Below are positions 41,517 to 52,879 of a stretch of DNA of 64,000 bases, piece by piece. Each line of letters starts with the position of its first letter. Within the stretch, counting starts at the first letter, position 1. The stretch comes from Diphasiastrum complanatum. Its lineage: Eukaryota; Streptophyta; Lycopodiopsida; Lycopodiales; Lycopodiaceae. A model generated the notes under the pieces. It worked only from the letters and a program-made list of their open reading frames with translations. It searched no databases and had not been told where the DNA came from. The position numbers were made by a program, and so were the translations under genes. The stretch is taken from NCBI GenBank assembly GCA_029204225.1, contig CM055094.1:12373314-12437313 (forward strand), read 5' to 3'.

Positions 41517-43322
41517 CTACTTCATGAGAAAATAAATATTTCTTCTTGATTTATTAGGATCACAAAGATCTAACATCATGTTACCACGATCTAGAGAATT
41601 AGACTCATCCAAATTGGCAAGACTATGCATGCTATAATAACAAAGTGTTTGCATCATATCTTCATGCTTGTTTACCATGCTAATCTCTGATCCAATGAGG
41701 CTAAATACTTCATTATGGAGATAAGTGTCGTTAGACGATGATTCACTTACTCTCATAAAGAGTTTACAATTTGCCTCAATACAAATTTTCAAACTATGAG
41801 TGAACAAATCACTTTTGCTCTTGCATGACTCAAGAGCATACATTTGATGAAATAACCATTTGCTTTCTAATTGATTTAAAATCAATTTCAACATTTTAAG
41901 AACATCATCTATGCTCTCAAGAGATACTTCATACTCAACTAGTGTGGTTTTACTCCAATTTTGAGATGCAGTGATCTCACTAAAGCAAATTGATTTATCA
42001 AATGACATAAGAGAAATAAGTATGTGATGTATACCACATGAGATATGCTCATCTTTCCCTTGAAATGTAAGCCACATGGACTCAACCATATTTCTTGAGT
42101 TTCTTTTTGGAATCACAATTTGAGAAGGTCTCTCCTCCTCAATCCTAGGCACACTTGAACCTTGAGAAGGATTCTCCTCCTCAATCCTTGGCACATTTGA
42201 ACCTTGAGATGACTCCTTAAGATCCTCTTCATGGTGCTCCTTTTTTATGGAAATTTGAGACCTCCATGTCTCATAATGATTACAACAACTATGACCACAC
42301 AATATGCACTTCCTATGATTATCAGAATTACTTATGCTAAAAACATAAGTCCAAAAATCGCCACAACTTGGCATGATTTTTCTAATATTGAAATCAAAAG
42401 GCATTTCCATCTCAATAAGGCTAACTACTTGCTTATGGATATAAGTGTCCACTTTGGATGCTTCACTTATTCTCATAAGAAGTTTACAACTTGCATTTAA
42501 GATTGAAAACTTACAATTTTCATCTTTATGAATGAACACATCATTCATGATCTTATTGAAACCAAAAGATCCTACATTATGAAGATATTTCCATTTCCTT
42601 GACTTCATAACTAATGTAAGCTTACAAGGAAAACATATTTTGCTATCTTTTAAGGCATCACACTCAACTAGTATTGCCTTAATCCACCTTTGAGATACAA
42701 AAATCTCTTCAAAGCAAAATGGTTCTTCATAAGTTGACATGAGCGCATAAATGAAACTATTTTCATTTTGTGATTGCTCCTTATTCTTGATTGATTTCTC
42801 TTGGACAATAACAATAAGTTTGAACTTGTCCAAAGTTCCAAGCAAAATACTTTCCAAGGACATGAAATAAATCCAAGTTACTTTCATGAAAGTGACATCT
42901 ATCTTTGCATCTTGAACCAAACAATGCACTTCCAAATGAAAATTTTCAAAAGGTTTGACATGTGTTGTGATGGACTCTTGAAGACAAATCTTGCAAGTCC
43001 TTGTGAGGCTCCAAGCCTCATTCACCTTTTCACAAAGGAAACACCTTTCCTTGGACTTGTCCTTCTTGTATTTGCATTTTGAACTTGAAGCTCCATCTTT
43101 CACCTCGGCCCCCTTGCTTTGGTTCTCCTTGGATGGACTGGTCTTCTTTTTGTAGCATCTTGAGAAAAAATATCCTCCCTTGCCACAAAGGTTGCACTCA
43201 GGATCCTTTCTTTCCTTCAATAGGATGCCACCTATTGATGTCATGTGAATAAAAACCTGTGATATGATTCTACAAATGTAATTTGTGACTTTCAAGAGAC
43301 TAGATTTGAACATCTTCAACAA
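41517..43322 (-). CDS. 601-aa ORF of the nested element: remodelled copia-type Gag-Pol remnant
   Basis: Uninterrupted from ATG 43322 to the stop at 41517, the longest frame in the window. Residues 43-56 form a zinc-knuckle pattern with the His replaced by Tyr (C-x2-C-x4-Y-x4-C). Residues 94-113 hold two further C-x2-C pairs. Residues 148-172 (VTWIYFMSLES, then DKFKLIVIVQ) recall the copia integrase segment TWVYF...KFK, without its catalytic Asp. Residues 191-230 (YALMSTYEEPFCFEEI, QRWIKAILVECDALK) recall the copia linker and RT start. A block of about 100 residues is duplicated: 204-305 and 447-548 share SQ-x-W, CKL-x-MR-x-SE and DTY-x-H. In between, PRIEEE-x-PSQ occurs twice. No RT catalytic box exists. 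The function is unknown; the long open frame suggests it was expressed or selected until recently. The copia link is inference. Confidence 0.7.
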   Translation of the reverse strand: MLKMFKSSLLKVTNYICRIISQVFIHMTSIGGILLKERKDPECNLCGKGGYFFSRCYKKKTSPSKENQSKGAEVKDGASSSKCKYKKDKSKERCFLCEKVNEAWSLTRTCKICLQESITTHVKPFENFHLEVHCLVQDAKIDVTFMKVTWIYFMSLESILLGTLDKFKLIVIVQEKSIKNKEQSQNENSFIYALMSTYEEPFCFEEIFVSQRWIKAILVECDALKDSKICFPCKLTLVMKSRKWKYLHNVGSFGFNKIMNDVFIHKDENCKFSILNASCKLLMRISEASKVDTYIHKQVVSLIEMEMPFDFNIRKIMPSCGDFWTYVFSISNSDNHRKCILCGHSCCNHYETWRSQISIKKEHHEEDLKESSQGSNVPRIEEENPSQGSSVPRIEEERPSQIVIPKRNSRNMVESMWLTFQGKDEHISCGIHHILISLMSFDKSICFSEITASQNWSKTTLVEYEVSLESIDDVLKMLKLILNQLESKWLFHQMYALESCKSKSDLFTHSLKICIEANCKLFMRVSESSSNDTYLHNEVFSLIGSEISMVNKHEDMMQTLCYYSMHSLANLDESNSLDRGNMMLDLCDPNKSRRNIYFLMK

Positions 43323-44104
43323 TCTAGAAGGATCTACAAAAGATCTAGCTCACAAACCTAAGAATCAATCTTAACAGTAATGACTAATGACGCTTTTCAA
43401 ACCTTACAATCACTCAAACAAATTGAGTAGGGTTGAACAATGTGACTTGGATCTCAATCTTTTTTCTAGAACTCTCAATTTAAGCCAATCTATGTCAAAT
43501 TCTACAGAAGATTTGCATAGATGCTCTATATGCACTAGAAACTCTCAAAGGTTTCACTTGGAGGCCAGATCCAAGGATGTTTTCTAGCAAATTGATGCTT
43601 CTAAACTTGATCCTATCACTCTTGAACAAGTCTAGAGTGATGGTACAATGGATTACAACCTCTCACCTTGCATATCACTCCTTAATCTATGATTTTTAGC
43701 AAAATCTCTCTCAACTTCAACATGCACTCAAAAAATCAGAGATAATCAATTAATGCACCTATTTTAAGCTTCGAATTTAATTTCTTGGCTGATCTAATCC
43801 AAGAACTAATCAAGGGATTAGATTCTCTATAGAAAATGCTTGATTTTGCACCAAAAATCTCTCAAATTGGGTGTGTGAGTCAAATTGTACAAATTTTTGA
43901 ATTTTATCAGCCAAAACCGGAGCTGTACGGCCTCACACGTGTGAAAAGGGTTCCTACAGCCCACAACAAGTTCTAGTCCAAAAATTTTGAGAATATCTAT
44001 CAAATCCAACTCGCTACCCAAAATTTGACTAGTTTTCAAAAAATTGCTAATTTTGGCTTTGATTTTGATTAACCCTATCAATTTCAACAAAACCTCTTGT
44101 ACTA

Positions 44105-44117
44105 GGCTCTGATACCA
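44105..44117 (-). promoter_or_regulatory. Primer-binding site of the nested element (initiator tRNA-Met)
   Basis: GGCTCTGATACCA on the plus strand is TGGTATCAGAGCC on the element strand, directly abutting its 5' LTR: a perfect 13-base match to the canonical plant site. Confidence 0.95.
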
Positions 44118-44950
44118 TGTGCAAAAAGTACAAAAAGGACCAAGAGTGGATCCTAATCTGATCCTCAAGAGGGATTGGATGTTAGAATTACTTGATCTAT
44201 CAATCTACATAAGATTAAGATCAATCTAGATCAATTCTAGACATAAAATCCAAACAAGAACAATCATTTATTGAAGGTAAATGTACTTGTTGGTTTCACA
44301 CGTGTGAAACCCTGTCAGGGTACGGACTCCAACCTGAAAATCAAGTACACATTGATAGAACCTCAAAACAATCAAAACAAATGTAGACAAATGGAGAGAA
44401 TCACTCAAAATTGCTTCCAAAACCAAGATTGGTGTCTCACATTGATTATGGCCAAATGTGGCTCTATATATACAATAAGTGGGAGCTCATGGTACAGATC
44501 ATCCCTTTGATCCCACATGTGTGAAGGTGCTTTGTCATATGATGATTCATCATGCAAAACTGACACTTGGACAAAACCTTCTATTTTGAGCACTTTTGGC
44601 CCATTTTCCTTCTATATGGAGATCTACTTGAAAATCTTCTAGAAGTCAAAATTCGTCTACTTCAGCTTATTCCACACATGTGAGTTGTCCTCTACACATG
44701 GGATATGACACCTAACCAAAGGATGTGGCTCATGCAATCAATAGATTGATGCCATGTGTCATATGTCTAGAAAACTAGTTTTTGGCCTTTTTAGCCACTA
44801 GAAAGTGAATAAAATCATATGTACAACCTATATGATTATGGTACATGACAAGTACACTATTTTCACACGTGGGAACAGGCTCCACACATGTGTGTTTATC
44901 TATATACAAGATTTTTAGCCTCTACCAAGCTTATTTTTGCATTTTTCACA
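44118..44950 (-). repeat. 5' LTR of the nested non-autonomous element
   Basis: Pairs with 40441-41245. It contains an extra 29-bp segment near 44580-44608 (GAGCACTTTTGGCCC within it). The CACACGTGTG palindromes are conserved in both LTRs. Confidence 0.92.
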
Positions 44951-45256
44951 GTGATAACATGCACTTTGTCTATTCGACTAAAGTTTTGTTCTTTCTCTCA
45001 GCAAGACCATTTGACTGAGGCGAATAGGAGGTAATGTATTGTTGCTCAATGTCGTTGTTAAGGCAGTACTCTTTGAATTCAAAGGAGATATATTCTCTCC
45101 CATTATCTGACCTTAGTGCTTTGATTCGTTTACCAATCTGATTTTCTACATGCTCTTTGAATTGTTTGAACTTGATGAAAGCCTCTGATTTCTGTTTAAT
45201 GAAATAAACAGCTATTCTTCTAGAGAATTCATCAATAAAGGTAATGATGAGCTAGA
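44951..45256 (-). pseudogene. Copia-A copy 2 integrase core
   Basis: The minus strand gives YIDEFSRRIAVYFIKQKSEA (first catalytic Asp region), ALRSDNGREYISFEF (second) and SYSPQSNGLAERKNKTL (Glu region), then a stop in place of the usual Ser/Met codon. All three catalytic residues appear to be kept. The reading resumes at 40440 after the nested element. The upstream limit at about 45250 is an abrupt loss of similarity. Confidence 0.85.
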
Positions 45257-48200
45257 TTAACTTTAGCCTTAGCGCTTATATCTCTCATTTATATTGATGT
45301 ATTCTTATTTTGGCTAAGAAAATGAGGTGTTCTACATTTGGACTACATTGTCATCAGAGAAATTATCAACTCTAGAAAAGGCCTTTTAAAATTATTTTTC
45401 TCTTTTTTCTTTCATTTTTACATCCACATTGATCAATAGAAATTGTCCAATCTCAACGTAATTGCACCAAACCAAAAGGTAAATGTAAACTCTAGTTGTC
45501 TGTAAATGGGTCTAAAAAATATGCTCTTGGTCTAGAAATTTGGCCCAAAGTCAAAATGGGTGCCCTAGCACAAAGGCCAATCATCTAAACATGAATTTGG
45601 ACAACTTTGGACATTCTTACATGGCATTCTTTATGGGGTTCTTTTTGTGTCAAGAGTTATTCTAATGTTATTTTCTTCTCTCTAGCTAGTGTGTTGGTTT
45701 AAAGTCCATAGCAAAGTAGATATAAGTGAATGAAGAATGAAGTGTACTTCTCATCATGGATGTGATATTTATCATATGCTAAGTTCGTTATTAATATTTT
45801 GTAAATCCATTATCATCTTGGAAAAAAGGTCTCGGTGCATTGTTGATTGATAGTTTATCCCTTGATTACTTTGCATCAACAAGTTCTTAGTTAGAGATGC
45901 ACTGCGATCTTGAGATTTGGTGTAATACTTAGTGTATGAAACTTTCACATAGTATTAGAGCTTTGGTTATTGATCTTCCAAGTTTATTTTAGGTGATCTA
46001 CATGGTGTTTCTACAAGGTTGAAGGCAAGCTCAAAATTGGGACTCAAGGAGGGTAATTTTGGTGCATATCTCTCAAGCAAGGGTGTCACATATTTGGCAT
46101 ATTGGCTTTAAATGATTTTCAACTCTTGATTTTGCTTTTAGGTCATAAGTGTTATCAATGGCAAGCATACTCTTTCATCTACATGCATAATTACCCACCA
46201 TACCATATTAGAAATCAAAATCAACCCACGTGTCTCCTAAAAAATGTGGGATTGCCTAACTAAAACATTGCACCTTGTGTGCTCATGTGGATTATGTTTT
46301 TGCACTTTATTCAAACTTTTGGGCAAGCTCATCATTCTTACATCAAGGTCTTGTGTATACCTCTCCATTGATTTACTTCTTGTGGGTGGTTGTATGTTCA
46401 TCAATCAATAGTCTCCTCCCTCTCAACCAACATTGGCAACACCTCATGGCACATAGAGATAAAACGGTTCTACCTATTTAAACACGTACTACTTTGATTT
46501 CTCAAAAAGATGGTGATCCTAACACAAATCAAAGTCTAGAAAGGAATTAGACTTGGTTCAACAAGAGCCAAACATATCTCAATCAGCTCATCGAATACGA
46601 TGAGTAGTGAGCAACCACCACATAGCCACTAATGTATCACACAGCTCAAAGACACCAAAATGTAGACAACGTACCAAAGGCCATCTCATGTGGGTATCGA
46701 GCCCACTGACCATTGCCCAATTCTACCCTTGCATAGAATGACATCACACTTGCCTACTTTGGTTCTACTAGTTTGCAATTTCTTTGCACCTTAAGATGCA
46801 CTTATATATATATTTATTTATCTACTTATCATAAGTGTGAAAATCAAGCTTATTCATTCACAAGATTTAGGCAACTTACGTTTCATCCTAGGAGGGCATA
46901 TTAATTGATCTTTATTAATCAACTAAAGGATTATCCTTTGTTCAAACAATGTTTTGAAGTAGTCCTTTTCATCTTAGATGTATTGTCTTACGTAGGTACT
47001 TTTTCTTGAATCCAAAGACATAAATAGAGCTTGTTCTTCTTCTTTTTATCATCTTCACTTCTCCCTCTCATGCTCAAAATTCACCAGTTGTTGAGAAGAG
47101 TAAGCGATAAATAAGTCAAGATCATTTGATTGTATGAGACCTAATCATCGATAGGTGATGAACGTCATGCAATGCATCTAGTTTGCAATGTGAGTGATAA
47201 ATAGTTTAAGTTGCATATCCAAATATTGAATGAAAAAATTAGCACTTTGCACTAAGGAATTGACATCCTTGATTGTGGTATCACACTTCATCGTGCATTT
47301 AGTAATTCGTCCCGTTTTGTTAAGAAAACTTTGACCTCTCAAATCTATTTTCGCAATTGAGCTTTAAATATGCAGATAATACTACTAAGTGTAGAAAATT
47401 TTATAGAAAGATGTAGCCTATCAAATGTCAACTGCATCGTCTTCTCAATTGTTAAATACAAGTTCGACGATAGAGAACTCTACTTTCACCTAAATATGCT
47501 TATGCTAATACTTTGGAAAGAAAATGCAAGAAAAAGTAATAGTGGAGATTTTCAAGGACTAATCGTGAAAGGAGTGACAAAGGGGGACTGTGAATTCAAG
47601 CATGGAAGAGGACATTTTATGTAGATTCCAAAAGATTAAGTATTTATGAGAGGAATAAAGAATTGTGGCATATGAGCAAAAATTTGACATAAATTTTGAA
47701 GAATGCAAAAGTTACCTCATATAAGACATAAACGAATGCCAAGTAAGAGTTGCTTTGATGAAAAATGTATTGCAGGCAAAAAGTCGGCTAGTGACTATAA
47801 TACTAAAATGGGGAGCTGAAAAACCTATGGAAGTACTCACAACATACTTTGGACAATCTCCCCAAGGGTGGCAATTAACCAAAATGTCCTAGTATTTAAA
47901 GGGAGAAATAAACAAGCAACAAAGAATAACAAGACGATCATGGTAAGCAACTTGATGGCAAAACTATACGAGCCAAAAAGCTCTCTTTGCAATGCTTGTA
48001 TCATTGTGTCATGAATTAAGATAATTGTTTAAGTTGTAATAAGTACAAGACACATCCTTGAAATTTGAAAGTTGACTCTTTGCAAGTTCCAAGATTTAGA
48101 ACTTAATGCTTAATATAATGATATTGGAAATTGAGACTCACAAACTTCAACATCAAATACTTTTCACTTTAGCATGAGCCATATGGAGAGCTTGACCCAA

Positions 48201-48780
48201 AGTCTGAAAATGGGCAAATTTGCCAACTTCCAACTTAGACTTATCCATCTTCCATAAATCTTATGATTTAACTCTAAATTTTCTTCATTTTTCAAACTTT
48301 CAAACTTTCAAACTTTCAAATTTCATCCTTCATGTGTCTGCTATGGTTTGGGCTTCATGGAAATCGAAAGAACTTGCAGGGCCAATGTTCATAATCCATC
48401 TAGATTCTAGGCTAAAGCCTCTAATCTTCTTTAGTAAATGCTTTACTTGGAATTTGATATTAGAAATATAAATAGATATAATCTTATACATTTTTTTACA
48501 TGGAATTCAATGTAAAAAAGTCTAAAATGAAATTTGCATGAAAGTGAAATTTTAAAATCTAGTTCTATGGAAGGACATCACATGACAACCATGAACATTG
48601 TGAAAGACGTGATGAGAATAAAGCACACAGTGCAACCCAAAACATCAAATTTCAACACTTGTAGAAACAATTTTTTCTTAATTGACTAGTTGGATTTGGC
48701 AAATAGATGAGAAAGAAAAGGAGCCACAAGAAAATTGGTTTAGCATAGAGCGATAGACAAATTAAACAAGAGAAAATGTC
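45257..48780. other. Intergenic stretch, little recognised
   Basis: A decayed primer-site-like TAGTATTAGAGCTTTGG at about 45953-45969 hints at an old plus-strand LTR element with its LTR to the left. At 48293-48322 a short CAAACTTT repeat occurs. Small open frames (for example 47370-47624, 48220-48471) show no family resemblance. No gene is called. Confidence 0.4.
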
Positions 48781-49157
48781 ATTCTCCAAAAAAACAATTA
48801 ACCTCATGCCCACTTATGAGGAGCAAGACAATGTACAAGAGTTTTCTAAATAGAAGAGGTTGCAAATAAGCAGGATGAGGACCAGCTTTCATGTGCTGGA
48901 AATTGAGGTTGGTAGCTGGGAAAACATTGATATTGAGGATAGAATTTGCAAAATATGGAGCAATTGAGAGGTGGAAGCACATGTCCTTCATACACAGATA
49001 TAAAGGACATTAAAGAAAAGAATGACACGTATCACTTGGAGCTAACTGAACTACCGAGCCTGTTTGATAAACAAGGAGCATAAATTGCTCTGCTTTATAA
49101 GAACTTTTAGACCATAGGAACAAAATTTTGAAAGAACCAGGTTCAGATCTCACTTAC

Positions 49158-49270
49158 GACACTGTCCGTCACTTGCCATGAAGGTACCAAGATAGATATC
49201 CAGAGTTGAAGAATCAATGTGACTTGATATTATGATTTTGTTCCTTAGGACATGTCAGGTCTCGAGTGGT

Positions 49271-49325
<55 letters not shown>

Positions 49326-50050
49326 AAATAGATACAGGTTTGCAGAAGTTTATGTTCATGTAACGTGAAGGTTACAACTATGTAAACCATTCGCAGCAAC
49401 CCTGACTTGGAACTTTCATCATGAAATACGTGATTAAGCACATTAAGTGACATAAGAAGGCTGTATGCCATGTCAATAGCACTGAATTTAAGCTGCCCAT
49501 AGCTCTCAGAAATAGGCCTCTGATTCTCCATACTGCACAGTTACAAGTTGATTCAAATCAAGTCAAATCAATTCAAAAAGGGATTTGCAGTTCAAATTGT
49601 TGCATTGCAAGACAATTCCCAAAAGTCGTTTGTCTTTTTGAGAAACAAAGAATATTTGGGAAAAAAAAAGGAACTGAATATCAGATTGATTGAGAGGGCT
49701 TCAAATAACAATTCACTGTTGCTATGCTATACTGCATCTGCAAATTTCTCATGCCACCGTACTCATTAGTTGAATGAACTTTTGAACTATGTGCGTGATG
49801 TTCTGAAGTTGTGGCATGGCACTATGCATGCAGCAATTTCTAAGAAAATCAGCAGTCCTGAGCACTAACTTTCAAAGTGTACAAGCTTTTGCAGAATTTT
49901 AAAAAGTGCCTCCAGCTTCTTCATAAGTAGCTCTGTCCATTTAAAATAAGAAGATTTTGACACTTCAGTAATAATTGTCAAGGGATCACCAAACCAAATG
50001 TAGCATGTAGCCAGGGCAGAAACAGATCTCGTCCAGATATGTGCAATTCC
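49158..50050 (-). CDS. Candidate exons of an unidentified host gene
   Basis: Three minus-strand segments look coding and have splice-like borders. 50050 to about 49868 (after CTAAGTCAG, ending near GTTAGT) gives SVSALATCYIWFGDPLTIIT, then SSYFKWTELLMKKLEALFKI. 49532-49336 (after GTGCAG, before GTATCT) gives SYGQLKFSAIDMAYSLLMSL and VLNHVFHDESSKSGLLRM. 49222-49158 precedes a strong donor GTAAGTGAG. The helix-rich, Leu-rich character suggests part of a large alpha-solenoid-like protein. The phases of the first two do not join directly, so an exon may be missing or the gene decayed. I cannot name it. Confidence 0.32.
49274..49323. repeat. (CT)n microsatellite, about 50 bp
   Basis: On the minus strand this is (AG)25, starting a dozen bases after the possible donor at 49335. 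Confidence 0.95.
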
Positions 50051-50219
50051 CTGACTTAGCTATGCTCTAGACATCCTTTGCATGTGTAGCCCAGAAAAGT
50101 CCAACTTTGCATTCTTGGACATACAAAGCTAATTCATACAAGTAAGCTACATATGCATGTAACATACAAGCTGAAGGCTCATACTACACCTGGAGTAAAA
50201 ACACACATGCTAGTAGTTA

Positions 50220-50890
50220 TGATCAAAATCACAGATTTTAGTATCAATGAAGCAAAGAATGACAATATGCAAAGCAAATCTACCAATCTCACTCGAAAAA
50301 TGGTAAATTAGCAACGCAAAGCATCAGCTAGAGCCTTAGTTCTCCCATGAAAAGCCCAAGCAACACCAAATCAATAAGATGAAAAATGAATGTACATAGG
50401 GGTTACTTATACTCCCTTGAGGAACCCTAAAGTGAGATTCAAAAGGAGAGGAGTATGGTAAATGTAAAGACCACCAAGAAGACTACTAAGATAAGGATAG
50501 GATCAACACACATAGAGACTAGTGGGAGCCAAACCACCCATCCAACTGAGATGTATCCAAAACACCTCACCCACTGACAATAGCAACCTAGAGCCCGAAA
50601 GCTTAGAATGGAGGAGGCCGTGTCCCTACCCGTGTACATAGGGGTAGGAAGCCTATGCATGCTCTCATGCCGCCTCCCATGCAGTCCATCTAAACATAGG
50701 TCACATATCCCATGCTATCCTCATGCATACAACGCCATGCACTGCTCCACATGTCTCAATAGGCTTGTTTGGGTCCTCTCAAGGTTATTAGTTAAAAATT
50801 GGCCTTGACATGGAATTAAATCGAGGCGTAACCAAGAATCTCGAATACCAAAGGGCCGGTCTACCATATTAGCTGAATATGGCCATAACA
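50220..50890 (-). repeat. 3' LTR of Gypsy-2
   Basis: On the element strand it starts TGTTATGGCC after TAAGGGAGGAAGAA and ends GATTTTGATCA. It is about 670 bp, over twice as long as the other LTR, with an internal segment (50441-50880) missing from the partner. Confidence 0.65.
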
Positions 50891-52879
50891 TTCTTCCTCC
50901 CTTAAATATGTTATGTCGAAAAATCTAAGATACTACTTCTCAACTTTCAACTTCTACCCAAGAATCATTATCCTCAGACTAATTTTCTTAATTTGAACAA
51001 ATACTAAGAGATAAAACAATTATCCAGTTGTTTGTTTCTACACTAGAGTATTAACTTAGAATCGACAAATACACTAAGCTATAGATATCACCTTCATGTA
51101 ATCCTGATTACACAAATCACTAGGTCGATCGACTCTTTATTTCAAAGATTAAGTCTAAAAGCTGAAGAAATTCCATTTTAATCATAGTCTAAAGTCTGTC
51201 CACAATTTCTTACAAATAATAACGCTTCTTGGTACGAATAGTCTTAGAATATCCAAATATTCCAAACAATAATTCAATCAACCCAAATCTCTAGGAGATC
51301 TATCAAGTCTCAAACAATTATAACTCAATCCAAAGCACTGCAATTACTCTGATGAGTTAAATGCCCCATTACTAGCATCGCATGCAAGAAATCAGCAATC
51401 TATTTGAATCTCGATAGGTATCCGGAGATGTAGACTGAACTTGTACACAAGCACAAATATAGACTACAATCTGTACTAGAATATCATCCACTAAAATAAG
51501 CAAAACTCTCCATAAGCAAAAAACAATTTACTTTATGAGAAATGTCTGTGAAATCCATAGCTCTTAATAAAACACTGGAGCAAAGAGATTTAGATTTCCA
51601 AAATACTGATCTAAAATCTCGACTCATTTAGTAGATCAAAAATTACTCAACATACTTTAAGAAACATCTCATTTTCTTATCATCCACTGATAATAATTAA
51701 GTATCTATTTATGATCAATCAACAACAAATATTTCGATTCTTAGGATTCGTCAATCATAATTCACTGGAATCCAAAACCATACTTAATCATTAAGAAATA
51801 CTGGAGTATATGTCCAACCAAAATTCTGCTGAATTCCATACAAATTCAATTATCATTCTTGGAACCATTATGATCTGTTATCCAATTGAGTTCTCTGGGA
51901 TACAATCACTAATGAACTGAGTCTATTTCTCGTCTGAGAAATACTCTACCAAGAATTTCTATATACTCTATGCACATAATTTCATTGATGAATCTCGATG
52001 ATCCGTAAATGATGTGTCTTATTAGCAATATATACTTACAAACAAACAGTTTATGGTGAATTCTCTTCACATTGTCTATTTCACAAATTAACTTTCCACA
52101 TGAGTAACCCCATCACTCAAGTTAATTCCAATGATTCAAAAATTCCAGGTGCAGATCTTAATTGTACCAGTAGAACACCGCATTTTGATCCTTATCCAAA
52201 TCATTTTTAAGTTAACAAGTAAATCTTTTATTACAAGATCTCTTGACTCTCCAAGTAATTGTCCATCACAATACTTGATCATATGTCTATATTCATCGAC
52301 TACGTTAAGTGCACCAAATTACCCTAGTAACCACGAATACATAGTGCACAAATGAGAATAATCTCATTATGACCCAATACATATACATATGCCCTTATCT
52401 GACAGATTCCTCCAAAATCCGCATATGTTACTCTCATATTTCACTAAGAATCTTGTAACTCAACTACTAAAAATTCTGTTCCTAGTGAGTAAATAACATA
52501 GCTGGGAAATCTCTAAGGCTGAGAACACATCCTCTCTCACGAGTTTTCCAACCCAACTTACCTCTTACCACATAATTTCTTCCACTTAATCAACCCCTTC
52601 CCTGATTCTAACATTTAATCTAAGATTAGGTTGACCTAATACAGACATTCCAGATACAATGATATGATCAAACTTAATTTTGTCCCGCACAAATCTAGGA
52701 TTAGTAACTTTTGATCTTACACAGCACTACTTATAATGATTCTGGACAAAAGAAGTGCTACACAATAAGCCTTTAAAAGGCTACACATAAACTACTTTCC
52801 AGAAATAAGCTGATAATCCTGCTGAGAATCGATACCAAGGTAGGACATGTTGTGTGACCTCATGAAAAAATGAGAAACT
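50891..52879 (-). other. Internal AT-rich part of Gypsy-2, unrecognised
   Basis: This is where RT, RNase H and integrase should lie. I see no motif in any frame and no frame longer than about 75 codons. Either replacement or very deep decay is possible. Confidence 0.4.

Larger units (their letters stand above)
40441..44950 (-). mobile_element. Non-autonomous LTR retrotransposon nested in Copia-A copy 2
   Basis: Two direct LTRs (40441-41245 and 44118-44950) begin TGTGCAAAAAG and end TTTTTCACA on the plus strand. A perfect primer site lies against the right LTR and a polypurine tract against the left, so the element reads on the minus strand. The internal 2.9 kb has one 601-codon ORF and no recognisable active protease, RT or integrase. 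It interrupts the Copia-A integrase between GTTGCA and GTGATAACATGC; a target duplication is not evident. Confidence 0.9.
37378..45256 (-). mobile_element. Copia-A, copy 2 (minus strand), split by a nested LTR element
   Basis: Reading the minus strand from 45256 downward: integrase core (44951-45256), the nested element (40441-44950), the rest of integrase, linker, RT and RNase H (40440-38329), a polypurine tract ending AAGAGAGAG, and a 3' LTR from 38286 to about 37378. The front half (5' LTR, gag, protease) is missing. It is better preserved than copy 1. Confidence 0.87.
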
